Positions 21,361 to 32,843 of a DNA stretch of 64,000 nucleotides are shown in pieces. Below the pieces are notes generated by a model. That model was given only the letters and a program-made list of their open reading frames with translations. It had not been told where the DNA came from and made no database searches. Origin of the DNA: Begonia masoniana (taxonomy: Eukaryota; Streptophyta; Magnoliopsida; Cucurbitales; Begoniaceae). Numbering within the stretch: position 1 is the first letter of the stretch; each line of letters opens with the position of its first letter. The position numbers and the translations under genes are program-made. The stretch covers positions 32,335,737 through 32,399,736 of the forward strand of contig CM039516.1 in assembly GCA_022432975.1 (NCBI GenBank). The letters are read 5' to 3'.

Positions 21361-23640
21361 ATGGATGCCAGCATGGACAGTTATTTGGACAACACACCCA
21401 TATTCGGTGATATTTCAGCATTCGATCACTTAGAAAGTGATGGAGAAATAAATGTGCATTCAACCTAGCAAACCTTAGACGATGAGATTCGAACACCGGT
21501 CCAGTTCGAAGATGACGATGCATAAAGCATACCAGTAAGGGAAGAAATTTCTATGAGATTTTTTTGGGTAAAAAATATAATTCTTTAACAGCCATTAAAG
21601 AGGAAATAACCGAATATATTTTGAATAATGGATATGATATAAAATTCATTAAAAATGAAACTCGGCGACTCACGGCAGCGTGTGGAGGTGGATGTGAGTG
21701 GCGACTACATGCTTCGATCATGCAAAATGAGGTGACATTTCAAATAAAGAGTTACACTGATTCTCACAACTATGTAAGGACAATTGAGAATCAATATGCT
21801 AGTGCAAACTGGGTGGCAAAATATTATTTGGATAGATTGAAAAGTCAACCTACCTGGAAAATTTTTTCTATTATCAAAACGCTGATGAAGAATTTTAATA
21901 TGAACATTACACCAAGTCTTGTCAGAAGAGCAAGAAGCCAAGCTAAAGAACTTAATGACGAGAGGGGCAATGAACAATTCAAACTACTGCATTCGTACGT
22001 AGCAAAAATATTTAGATCAAATCTGAGTAGCACAGTGAAAATACATGGTTACCTTGTGGGCTCTGGCTGGAATCAGTCATGCATATTTGAAAGAATGTAC
22101 GTGTGTATGGCTGCTTGCAAGACATGTTTGCTTTTGCATGGCAGACCTATTATCTATTTGGATTATTGCCATCTGAAAAGGTCTTGCCCCGATCAATAAC
22201 TCACAGCCGTCAGTATTGATGGCAACGATGACATATATCCCCTTGTCTTACCAACATGGAGTTAGAGTGCAAAGACTCATGGAAGTGATTTTTGCAAATA
22301 TAAAAGGAAGACCTAGTCACTGAAGATGGATGCGGATAGACAATTGCGTCGAATCAATAAAAGGTATTTTTCATATCGCAATTGCTATTCTTTTTCGTAT
22401 CGCTTATTTAGTAGTGTAATTGTGCTGTGTAAGGAAGTTATGTCTAGGAGATTGAAATTTAAGTGGAACCATTTGTGACCCCTCCAGCCTTTCTTGAGAA
22501 CTTACTTGAAAATATAATTATGTCTAGCATATTGTTCAATACAGTATTTCTTTAGAATTATTGTAATTAGTACTTTCCACGTTTTACAGCAGTGGTATTT
22601 TTATTATTGTTTCCACTATTTTTATTAATTTCCCCACTCAGATATTGAATATGTTTTTCTTTCAAGTATGAGGGGTTGTTGAGTAGCCGAACCCCGCTAC
22701 TGCTTCCAGCATATGTATGCAAACTTCAAAAGTAAATTTTGGGGCAGAGCGTACAGAGATGTAATGTGGAATGCGGCCAGGGCAACCACAGAGTATCATT
22801 TTGATATAGAAATGAGAAAACTGTATCAGATTAGCCTGGATGCCCACGCATGGCTTCGACGAACACCGTCTAGCCGTTGGGTTAGTTATGCATTTTCCTT
22901 GATTCCCAAGTGCAAGATGGACTTGAATAATTTATGTGAGTCGTTCAATGCAGTTATATTGCCGGCTAGGACAAACCGATCCTGACCATGTTCGAGATGA
23001 TTCGAAAATCCTTGATAACTCACATTGTAAAAAAATACGAGAAGATGCTCTCGTCAACAGATTTCCTGTGTCCTAAGATAAAGAAAAAGCTTGGGAAGCT
23101 AAAACGTGTAGCTCGAAATTGGAGTGCTCAATTAGCGGGAGATACGCAATTTGAGGTCAACAATAGTAACGAACAATATATTGTTGACCTGAATGCATGA
23201 GCGTGTAACTGTTGCAGGTGAGAGCTTACTGGAATTTAATGTGTCCATTCAATTCCGTGCATGCATTTCATGAGACTGCTGTTGGAAAATTTCGTGCATC
23301 AACACTATCACCGGGCAACATATGTTGAGATGTACTCAAACTTCATTCGTCCTATCAGTGGCGTGGACATGTGGCAGGCTGTACACGGAATGACCGCAAT
23401 CATTCCACTAGAGAGAAGGCGCTAACCTAGTAGGCCGAAGAATAATAGAGTGCGCGATGTCGATGAGCCGTTGATGTCGACAATTTCTAAGAAGAAATCT
23501 CTGATGACTTGTAGATATGTCGGCGTCAGGGCCACAATAATCGCACTTGTCCTGACAGGGGATCCACTTCATACGCTGCTGATATTTCTGATTCGCAAGA
23601 CACATTTATGAAGTTTCACACTTTTGACGAGACGTAGGTA
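21361..23640 (+). pseudogene. Mutator-like (MULE) transposase, copy 2
   Basis: Better preserved than copy 1. Exon 1 starts at ATG 21361 (MDASMDSYLDNTPIFGD). The MuDR DNA-binding domain is open from 21564 (LNNGYDIKFIKNETRR, CGGGCEWRLHAS). It leads into RRARSQAK and the first catalytic Asp in IIYLDYCHLK (about 22150). The second-Asp region has decayed (SNQ-stop-K for SDRQK, about 22350), followed by an intron-like gap to about 22670. Then come MYANFKSKFWGRAYRDVMW, LDAHAWLRRTPSSRWVSYAF, NNLCESFNAVIL, SWIM-type CNCCRWEL and a damaged CCHC. At least six stops or shifts: not functional. Confidence 0.88.
22425..22585 (+). repeat. Dispersed ~160-bp repeat, copy 2
   Basis: Lies in the intron-like gap of MULE copy 2 and matches 3810-3970 upstream of MULE copy 1. 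Confidence 0.6.
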
Positions 23641-23804
23641 CATTTCAACCTCTTTTTTCTCATTAACACATTTTCAGTATTTTCTAATATATTTTTCATC
23701 ATTTGCAGGAATCTTCTACACACAGCCATGGAAGAAGAAACGTATGACTATATTTGGGCTGTAATTTATTTATTTATTATAATGTGTAATAGATGCATTT
23801 GTAT

Positions 23805-24515
23805 AATGTTTAATGTAATTATGTTTTATAATTTAATTCACTAAAATAGTAATAAATCGTACAAGTGCTAGAAAATTATAAAAATTTTGAAATTATCTTT
23901 TCATGATTTGGTGAACATACGGTAAAATTTGCAAGTAAATCCAATATCGTTTGATATTTTTTTAATATTAATTTTGTATAATGTGTAATGTAAATATGTT
24001 TTATGATTTAATTCACTAAAATGACAATAAATTGTACAAGTGCTAGAAAATCTCAAAAACTTTCTGATTATCCTTCCAAGGTTTGTTTAACATACGGTCA
24101 AATTTACAAGTAAATTCAATATCATTTGGTATTTTTTTATATTGATTTTTTATAATGTGTAATGTAAGTATGTTTTATGATTTAATTCACTAAAATGACA
24201 ATAAATTTTACAAGTGCTGGAAAATCACGAAAATTTTTTGATTATTGTTTCATAGTTTATTGAATATACGGTCAAATTTTTAAGTAAATCCAATATTGTT
24301 TGGTATTTGTTTTATATTAATTTTTTATAATGTGTATTGTAAGTATGTTTTATGATTTAATTAACTAAATTGACAATAAATCATACAAGTCCTAGAAAAT
24401 CACGAAAAATTTTCAATTATCTTTTCATGGTTTGCTGAACATACGGTCAAATTTTCAAGTAAATCCAATATCGTTTGTTATTTTTTTTACCTTTAATTTT
24501 TTATAATGTGTAATT
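23805..24515 (+). repeat. ~173-bp tandem repeat, about four units
   Basis: TATAATGTGTAATG-like starts recur near 23988, 24155, 24330 and 24504, with a more diverged unit before them. Each unit contains TTTAATTCACTAAAAT, a CAAGTGCTAGAAAAT word, CATACGGTCAAATTT and TCCAATATCGTTTG. AT-rich and non-coding. Related to the foldback at 52140-52745. Confidence 0.8.
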
Positions 24516-25607
24516 TAGTGAAAAAAAAGTTGAAAAATCGGATATAGTTTCTGTTGTTTTATGACTCTCACATAGACAGTTTCAAATAGTTCCTGCATAT
24601 TCAAATGCCAAGTTTATTGTAACACCTGACAACTTCGGTCAGGTGATTTTCTCAATAGAATTAACTGTCACCTGTTTATTTTTTTTAACCTTTTGATTTA
24701 ATGTCTTAATGCCAAGTTTTTATGTATTTTGTCTTAAACTTGTGCGGTGGCAGATTGGTAATAAAGTGGGATTTTGACTTATATAAATAGAATAAGGAAA
24801 TCCTTAAACCTCTCAAAAACCTCACTGTAGCCGTCACACTTTCCTCTTCGATTTCTCCACTCTCCAGAGCTCTCTCTCAGCCGGCGACTTCTCCACCAGC
24901 GAGCGATTTCTCCTGTATCCACTCCGATAACCCACATTCGAGGTAAGGTTCTGACAATGTAGTTGTTGGAAAAGTTATTTAGAGCTCTGCTTTTAGCTAG
25001 AAACCCGCAGTCCGGATTTTGTTATGACAGAGTAAAATAGGAACATTGTTAAGCTGAGTTTGGTAATAGCATTGCCGATTTGAATATGAACTTTTGACAA
25101 CCGACTATAAATAACTGCTAGGTTGAATCCGAATGTCTGGAATCTTGGAGCTTAACCCACGCACCCAAGGTGCTTGACGGAAAAGACTAAGAAATACAGA
25201 GTTTAGGATGACATTTAGTTAGGACCTTATTAGTTTTTGAGTTTAAGTTATTTAACTACGAATATGAAATGCCATAGGCAAGGAAAGCTCAAGTGAAGGT
25301 GCTGCTCAGCTAAGGAATCCAGGTAAGTGAATGTATTAAGATTTCCGGCCACTAGGGCCCTACACCGCAAGGGTATTAGGAAATCATTGAGATGTCTGTC
25401 TGTTGACTATGACTAGTTATTGCCATGATATGAAGAATTTGTGTAAGAAGATGTTAAGTTACAGGATGTTTTGCTTGTCCTTATGGTATGACTTCTCTTT
25501 GTGAACTTCATGTTTATGCATTGAGTCCACGTTTATGACTGAGTTGAGAACATGAAAAGTAAATGTAATCATGATTAAGTGCAGGACGGGGAAAAGAGAC
25601 TATGACA

Positions 25608-25748
25608 AGTATAGCTCGCGGATTCTCCCCCTGGTGGAGGCCGAGTTGATGATATGTATGGCTCGCGAATTCTCCCACTGGTGGAGGCCGAGTTGATGAT
25701 GTGTATGGCTCGCGAATTCTCCCACTGGTGGAGGCCGAGTTAGTCGTT
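25608..25748 (+). repeat. 47-bp tandem repeat, three units, in LTR B
   Basis: GCTCGCG-(A/G)ATTCTCC starts at 25614, 25661 and 25708. Family C and D LTRs have duplicated blocks at a comparable place. Confidence 0.85.
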
Positions 25749-26484
25749 ACTATGATTGTCGCGATAGGCAAATGACTATGTACCCCTGTCTTTCTCCCTC
25801 GTCTCCTGCCTTAATACATGCTATGTAAATAATGAAAATGAGCATGAATGAAGAAAGATTTACGGACTTATGTTTATTAATTTGTACACTCATGTATGTC
25901 TGCCAGCATGCATTCCTTACTAAGCATTAGGCTTATAGTTAAACCTTATGGTGTAGGTGAAGAAGGTTCAGGTGAGGATGCTATGTTCAAAGAGAATGTT
26001 TAAAGCTGGTTGCTGGAGGATGCTCAGAATGACAGTGCAGGACTGGAGAGGTGATTTATGACCCTTGGTTATGCTCATAGTATGTCGGTGGTTTATATGA
26101 TAAAGAAGGTCTAAGTGGATTAAGATTTCTTATAACAATGGAGTCTGAATTAGCTGATTTAAAATTCGGAATCTGTTAGGGATTTTAAGGACTAATGAAT
26201 GGTCTGTTTTACTTAAGTCTTCCGTTATCTATACTCTGAATGAATTGTAGTTTATCAGTAAGGTTTATGGTCAAGTTGAGCTATATAAATGTTGGAATGA
26301 GTTCTGTCGTAGAAGTTTCTATCGATGGAAACTAAGTTAGCGTTTTCTACCGGTAGATGTGGTTTAGCTATCGGTAGAAGTCGAGATAAATTTTTCCTTT
26401 CGGAAGATGAAATCTGTGGTGTTAATGAGGCACGTGAGAGGCTCGTGTCGAGCGGACAGAAATAAAGTGTCATGTCATCGGCAG

Positions 26485-27338
26485 AAGTAGAGTATTTTGT
26501 CATCGGCAGTTGTAGGTATTTATGTCATCGGCAGATGTAGAGTATTACGTCATCGGCAGAAGTAGAGTGTTATGTCATCGGCAGAAGTAGAGTATTACGT
26601 CATCGGCAGAAGTAGAGTATTACGTCATCGGCAGAAGTAGTGCATTTTTCCACCGGAAGATGTAAGAGATATTTTGTCGTTAAGCTACCGAAGATGTCTT
26701 CTTGATCGTTGTTCATTAATGGACACTGATCTGCACATGTTCACCGGTAGATGTATTAGGAATTTGTCGTTATGCCCGGATGGGGTGTTTTCTATCGGTA
26801 GATGAAGCCTGTTTTTCAATCGACAGATGTTTGTGTCTGTGACTATCGGCAGATGCCGCTTAAAAGAGGTGTAGAAAAGATGTGTTGCGTGGCTGGCACG
26901 TGACCATCTGGTCGATGTGAGCCGAGGACTCCATCGCAGATGCTTAAGATGTGTTTCCAAATAAAAATAATAATATAAAAAGTAACGCACCGGTAATGAA
27001 TAAGGCATGAAGCATGAGCATGAACCGAATGATTAGGAGATTAAGAATGGTGATCACGTGACGGCTCCTGGCCGGGTCGTTACATTATAATCACCAAATA
27101 GTTTCCAAATTTTGTAGGTACAACCAAATTACATCAAAATAATTACATTAAGTAAAGTAAACTATAAAACAAAACTAAGATGATAGGGAGGGCGTTGGAC
27201 ATCGTCGTCATCAGCCGCCATCTTATCCTGGATGATTTCCTCGTAGCTCTCTGGTATCCATCATCCTTCTAAGGTACTCCATCATCTGTCTATTGGACCC
27301 ATCACCTCTCTATGGGATTCCATCACCCTCTTATGGGA
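26485..27338 (+). repeat. Error-rich duplicate of LTR B end plus ORF2 flank
   Basis: Matches about 27841-28590 in order but has lost single bases at many sites (for example GTTAAGC for GTTAAAGC and CTACCGAAG for CTACCGGAAG). Its copy of the LTR terminus is followed by TTATA where the other copy keeps the TTTAT duplication. It ends abruptly in ORF2 sequence against the 25-bp array. Confidence 0.8.
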
Positions 27339-27340
27339 GT

Positions 27341-27840
27341 ATTACGTCATCGGCAGAAGTAGAGTATTACGTCATCGGCAGAAGTAGAGTATTACGTCAT
27401 CGGCAGAAGTAGAGTATTACGTCATCGGCAGAAGTAGAGTATTACGTCATCGGCAGAAGTAGAGTATTACGTCATCGGCAGAAGTAGAGTATTACGTCAT
27501 CGGCAGAAGTAGAGTATTACGTCATCGGCAGAAGTAGAGTATTACGTCATCGGCAGAAGTAGAGTATTACGTCATCGGCAGAAGTAGAGTATTACGTCAT
27601 CGGCAGAAGTAGAGTATTACGTCATCGGCAGAAGTAGAGTATTACGTCATCGGCAGAAGTAGAGTATTACGTCATCGGCAGAAGTAGAGTATTACGTCAT
27701 CGGCAGAAGTAGAGTATTACGTCATCGGCAGAAGTAGAGTATTACGTCATCGGCAGAAGTAGAGTATTACGTCATCGGCAGAAGTAGAGTATTACGTCAT
27801 CGGCAGAAGTAGAGTATTACGTCATCGGCAGAAGTAGAGT
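27341..27840 (+). repeat. 25-bp perfect tandem array, 20 units
   Basis: The unit ATTACGTCATCGGCAGAAGT plus AGAGT repeats 20 times with no difference between units. Diverged single units of the same motif lie on both sides (26485-26650 and from 27841). It is an expansion of the CGGNAGATG/ACGTCA motif of LTR B. Confidence 0.95.
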
Positions 27841-28419
27841 ATTTTGTCATCGACAGATGTAGGTATTTATGTCATCGGCAGATGTAGTGCATTTTTTCCA
27901 CCGGAAGATGTAAGAGATATTTTGTCGTTAAAGCTACCGGAAGATGTCTTCTTGATCGTTGTTCATTAATGGACACGTGATCTGCACATGTTCACCGGTA
28001 GATGTATTAGGAAGTTTGTCGTTAGTGCCCGGATGGGGTGTTTTCTATCGGTAGATGAAGCCTGTTTTTCATCGACAGATGTTGTGTCTGTGACTATCGG
28101 CAGATGCCGCTTAAAAGAGGTGTAGAAAAGATGTGTTGCGTGGCTGGCACGTGACCATCGGTCGATGTGAGCCTAGGACTCCATCGGCAGATGCATTAAG
28201 ATGTGTTTCCAATAAAAATAATAATATAAAAGTATAAGCACCGTAAAGATGCATGAAGCATGAACCGAATGATTAGGAGATTAAGAATGGTGATCACGTG
28301 ACGGCTCCTGGCCGGGGTCGTTACATTTATAATCACCAAATAGTTCCAGAATTTTGTAGGTACAACCAAATTACATCAAAATAAATTACATTAAAGTAAA
28401 GTAAACTATAAAACAAAAA

Positions 28420-29621
28420 CTAAGATGATAGGGAGGGCAGTTGGACATCGTCGTCATCAGCCTCCATCTTATCCTGGATGATTTGCCTCGTAGCTCTCTG
28501 GTAGTCCATCATCCTTCTAAGGTACTCCATCATCTGTCTATTGGACTCCATCACCTCTCTATGGGATTCCATCACCTCTTTATGGGACTCTGTCTGTCTC
28601 ACTTTAAGCTGATGGAGTCTCTCTATGAGAGACTTTACCTCTGGCTGTGCTGAGACTTCCTCCATAAGAACATCCTGAGAGGTGGATGCCCCATGATCCC
28701 TCTTCTTCATCCACGTCCCGTCGACTTCAACTAGGCCCATCCAAATCAAATGAAACCTATCAGATACGTCAGCCGCCCACTGTGTTCTCATCTACTTTCT
28801 AGAAGGGAGTTGAATCTGGAATCGCTCGACGATCTTCTGTATCAACGCGCCGTAGGGCAGGTTCTTATTGCGTGTCTTCCTGATCTCACAAATGTGACTT
28901 AAAATAAAGAATCCAGGGTCGAATTGCCTCCCGCTGTACAGCTTTTCCATGACATAGAGATCATTTCAGCTCACGAGATCTCTATGTCCATGTCGCAGTA
29001 GGATGGTGTGGGACAACATGTTGTGAATGATCTGAGCTCTAAGATTCAAATCTCTGGATCTTGGCTTCACGAACCCCGCAATATTAAAGTTGCGATGAAT
29101 TTGACTCATGAACTGTACTCCTTCGTCCGATCCGACAAAACGACAGTCCCTGGAGGTATGGTAGTATCTCTCTGTCCCTTCTTCGGCAAACCTGATCAAC
29201 TCATTGACCGTCTCTAGAGTAACTACAATCACCATACCCAGGATGTACTTCTTTATAATTCCCGACCTCCTGCTAAAGGCCAAGTTTGCAAAAAATAGGT
29301 GAACAATGCAGTCACAGCTTTTGCCTCGCACAATGTAGACCCTGTGCAGGCCCATTATGTCGAACATCTCTTAGATCTCCAAGGACTCATAACCTTTAAA
29401 GTCGACTGTCTTCGAATGCATCATCGAGCGGTGTAATTGATCCAGCCAAACTGCTCTTTGCACATCTGATTGCGTAATTCAATCGACAAGAACCCACGTT
29501 GCGGTCGTGGCACGTCTGGCCGGTTAGTCAAGTCACCTTTTGTCGCACCTCCTTGCAACGTTGACGGTGCCCGACGTTTTTACGACCCAACTTTCCGCCT
29601 AATAATCAATCTCTCAGTCAT
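28420..29621 (-). pseudogene. MULE-associated ORF2, copy 2
   Basis: About 400 codons in three pieces. It starts at ATG 29621 (MTERLIIRRK), passes an early stop and a shift, then KTVDFKGYESLE and a 133-codon open part with IVRGKSCDCIVHLFFANL, LGMVIVVTLETVNELIRF, EGVQFMSQIHRNFNI and KPRSRDLNLRAQ. After a stop the frame resumes through NDLYVMEKL and LPYGALIQKI. From 28791 it is open to the end, with EVDGTWMKK and a C-terminal coiled coil built on ESHKEVMESHREVMESNRQ-type heptads. Homologous throughout to 8828-9590. Pattern resembles plant Transposase_32-type proteins; function unknown. Convergent with the transposase, as mudrB is to mudrA in maize MuDR, though no sequence link to mudrB is claimed. 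Confidence 0.65.
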
Positions 29622-29829
29622 TTGAGGGTGAGTTTTGGATTTTTTTTTTTTTGCAAATTTAAGGGCTTGGATTTGTCTGATTTCAACTGAAAATCAATGG
29701 AAACACTTGATAATAGACAAATCAACAAGGTGGAGCATAAAATTATCAGATTTTTGAGAAAAAACGCAAAAGGGCCTAGAGGATTTGAGATTTTTTGAAG
29801 GTAGGGACGAGTTTCTGGCTTCTGTTCCT

Positions 29830-30560
29830 ATATAAACTTCGGGGAACGGACGTTCGTTTTGGGGTTGGTGACCCTCCGTTCTCAGCCCTAATTTCAAGAA
29901 CAGAGGGTCAATAACCTACCACAGCCGACTGTTCTCTAAGAACGGTCAGCTATTTTTATAGAACGTTCGATTGTTCTCCTCATAATAGAGGGTCAATAGT
30001 CCGACACGGTCGGCTGTTCTCGAGAATAGTCGGACGATTATCGTGAACAGCCGATCGTTCTCTGCCCTCAGTTTACCAACGGAGGGTTAATATCCCAGAA
30101 CGGTCGGTTGTTCTCGAGAACTGTTAGCTGTGTCGTGGAACGTCCGACCGTTCTTTGACCTCAGTATACGACGGAGGGTAAAATGCCCGGAACGGGCGGC
30201 TGTTCTCGAAGAACGGTCGACTGTTTGCAGGACAACGGTCAGCTGTTCTCTTGAAACAGCCAACCGTCCCTGAGTACCGTCCAGCGCACATGCAACGGAG
30301 GGTGTCCAAATCCAACCTGTGCGTCCGATCCGACGTGTCAAGCGTCACCTGGCACTGCAAAGAACGGACGGCCGTTCTCGAACAAACGGTCGTTCGTTCT
30401 GTAGCACTTTTTGAGAACGTACAGAGATCAGCCGACCGACAAAGTTTGTTTTGTTAGGTTTTTAATAGTTTAATATTTGAATGGTTAGGATTGAAAGTTT
30501 AAAGATTTTTTTTTTAAAAAAAATAAATACTTTGAGGTTTTTTTTTATGGTAATTACCTT
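29830..30560 (-). repeat. Right TIR of MULE copy 2 with GAACGG palindromes
   Basis: Matches the left TIR in inverted orientation over its outer part. The inner part (about 29900-30180) is a tandem series with a period of about 85-95 bp, marked by GAGGGTCAAT-like words. Each unit carries palindromes such as GAACGGTCGGCTGTTCTC. Confidence 0.8.
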
Positions 30561-30585
30561 TTTTTTAGCTAAAGTTATTTTGAAA

Positions 30586-31249
30586 AGCTATAGAATTGGG
30601 CTGTTACAATTTGCTTTTCAAATAATTTGGCATGTAGTTACAAACTAAATCTATTTTTTATTTTAATTCTCTAAATTTTTAAATAATAATATTTAATCAC
30701 GTATTTTCTCTCACACTCATATTTCTCTTTCATTTTCTCTCTCAAATCTATCATAAGTTTGTGTAATTTAGTGATTAAATATAACTTATTATCAGACAAA
30801 TAAAATTGATGAATCACTTTAATAATTTAATTTATCAAATAATTACGTTTTGTTTTACATTAATTATCTTTAAAACACTACTACCTACTATTATTAAAAA
30901 AAAGACAAGCGAAAATAATAAAATCATTACATTAATACGGAATTATCAAATAAAAAATCCTACACTTTGAAGATACCTGCCATCAATATCATATACTTTA
31001 AATTTAATCAATTTAAACCATGTATTTAAAACTCTTATAGATTTAAATTCTCAGTTAGTTGTTTTCTTGCAACGTTGCTTTTTTCCACACTGTTAGTTTA
31101 CTGCCGTTTATAAAACTGGTTGATCGAAGGTTTATATTCCACTTCTAGACTTGCCCTTTCTCGTCCGCCTCTTACCTCCGCCGTTTCTCTTTATCTTCAT
31201 TTGCTTCATCTCTTAACGGACTTCCCCACTCTCTCTCCCTTTCTCGAAA
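30586..31249. other. AT-rich intergenic DNA
   Basis: No frame or repeat I can support. A CT-rich stretch at about 31140-31240 directly before the ATG at 31250 may be the old 5' UTR of the GT47-like pseudogene. Confidence 0.4.
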
Positions 31250-31716
31250 ATGACCGGTTTCATCAACGATTGTGACGACCTGTTTCATTCAATGCTTGAG
31301 CGTATTTCCATCGTCAAATGCTAGAATAGCAATGTCTAACCTTCAATCCGAACGTTGTGGATAGAGTTTATCTCCTGTGCTATGCCGGAATCGACGCTCT
31401 CGGATAATCTATGGCCTGGAAGAGAGTGCTAAACATGGCGCCTTGATTTTCTGCTAGAAGATGAACCTGATTTTTGGAAACACAATCTGGATCACAATCA
31501 TTTCTTGGTAATGGCTAGGCAGGCTTGGGATTTCTCACAGCCATCGCAAAATGATCCTTAACGGCAAGATTTAAAACAACTTTTACTACCCGTAAAATTA
31601 AATAAATAACACTTGGGTAAACAGAGGTTGTAGAAGAGGCCATTATTTTACTCGATTCCTTCAAACGAAGTCAATCCTTTGATTTGACCGACAAAAACTC
31701 CCGCAGAGGATTATTA
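31250..31716 (+). pseudogene. GT47/exostosin-like (xyloglucan galactosyltransferase-like) pseudogene
   Basis: Starts at ATG 31250 (MTGFINDCDDLFHSM). Across several stops and shifts it keeps the order of motifs typical of plant GT47 proteins of the MUR3 type: FNPNVVDRVYLLCYAGIDAL, then FLLEDEPDFWKHNLDHNHF and HFLVMARQAWDF. Further on lies EEAIILLDSFKRSQSF. Such enzymes are Golgi type II proteins that add galactose to xyloglucan; no membrane anchor is visible here. It has at least four stops and is cut at 31716 by the copia element; a few codons may resume at 42418. Assignment is by motif recall. Confidence 0.6.
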
Positions 31717-32607
31717 TGTTAGAATTATAAGGATTTATAATTCTAGTTGGATCTAAATTGTTAAACTATAAATTATACATTATGTTATCATCAGGTTTAA
31801 GTCCATATTAAAGTGATTTAATATAGTTTCAACGGACTTTGGAGTATATTAAATATAATATGGTTATATTATGTGTAGAGACACCAGGGGTAATTTACCA
31901 ATTTGTGATGGGCAAACTGGTAAATTACCCAATTAGGTTTAATATAGGGTTATTGTCATAACCCGAGAGGGGGCCTAACAGAAACGCCAGGTTAAACGAT
32001 CAACCTCGGAGAGGTCCACCGTCTAACCTAAGGCTAAATGCGGAAGTTTAGCACTAATCTAGGACCTCCTCGAAGCAACAAACATAAGAGAGTACAAACA
32101 ATCGTAGAAATACAAGATAAATAAAAATAATTACATGCCAAAGTAAAGTACAATCTCAAATGTCTTACATAGTACAAAGCTGCAGGAAATAAAAGATGAG
32201 TCTCTAGGGAAAAATCCAAATACGACAGAGCTCACTTCCTAGCCTTTCTTCCTTTACCTGTAGATGGGGAGTCATTGGGGTGAGTAACAAACTCAGTATG
32301 AGATGTTATACCTACCACTCAAGGATGCATGCCTTATCAAAACAATGCACGTTTTAAAAATCAAAATCAGTTTCAATATTATTCATTTCTCTTCTTATTA
32401 TCTATTTAAAACGGTTAATGGGGCCAACGTTAAAATAAGTGTATATAGTGAATATAGGCCCACATCAACAATGCTATCATAAAAAAATATATATCCAGGT
32501 GTACAGTGAAAAGGGAGGTCACTCACGGATCCTCCGAGCCACACCAACACAGAAAGGCTGCGATAACACCAGGCAGGGACTCATAGGGAGAAGAGAAAAG
32601 GTCAACC

Positions 32608-32843
32608 ACCAGGAGGGACGAACCACTCAGCCCTGGACCACCGGGACACACACACTAGAGCACACCAGGGGGGACGAACCACTCAACCCTGGGCCCAAGG
32701 GGACAACACAGTGGATTTATTAGCTACCAGGAGGGACGAACCACTCAGCCCTGGGCCACCGGGACTCACGCGCTAGAGCACACCAGGAGGGACGAACCAC
32801 TCAACCCTGGGCCCAAGGGAACCACGCAGTGGACTTATCATAC
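32608..32843. repeat. ~118-bp tandem repeat, two units, in LTR E
   Basis: ACCAGGAGGGACGAACCACT begins units at 32608 and 32726. Each unit contains two half-repeats ending GGCCACCGGGAC and GGGCCCAAGGG. A second short tandem (CCTATTCTCAGGGGCGTACC type, about 32 bp, three units) follows at about 32910-32998. Confidence 0.85.

Larger units (their letters stand above)
24618..28325 (+). repeat. Solo gypsy LTR, family B
   Basis: Starts TGTAACACCTGACAAC and ends GGGGTCGTTACA, flanked by TTTAT at 24613-24617 and 28326-28330. No primer site, coding region or second LTR is inside, so it is a solo LTR. The interval includes a probable assembly-duplicated block (26485-27338) that holds a second, error-rich copy of the LTR end plus flank. 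The true LTR is therefore nearer 2.85 kb. It sits between the transposase and ORF2 of MULE copy 2. Confidence 0.85.
20748..30585 (+). mobile_element. Two-gene Mutator-like element with long TIRs (copy 2)
   Basis: The two ends are inverted copies of each other over roughly 0.5 kb. The left end reads GGTTACCATAAAA, an A-rich run, CTATTAAAAACCTAACAAAA and then GAACGG-type repeats; the reverse complement of the right end matches in the same order. Inside are a MULE transposase (+) and ORF2 (-), convergent, with a solo gypsy LTR inserted between them. Outermost boundaries are approximate and I could not assign the expected ~9-bp target duplication. Both genes are broken. Confidence 0.8.

Noticed and set aside
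27341..27840. Possible CRISPR-like array
   Set aside because: Units are contiguous with no spacers, in plant LTR sequence; it is a simple minisatellite.
20748..30585. A definite 9-bp target duplication for MULE copy 2
   Set aside because: The outermost TIR bases are too A/T-rich and diverged to fix the ends; no convincing direct repeat was found.
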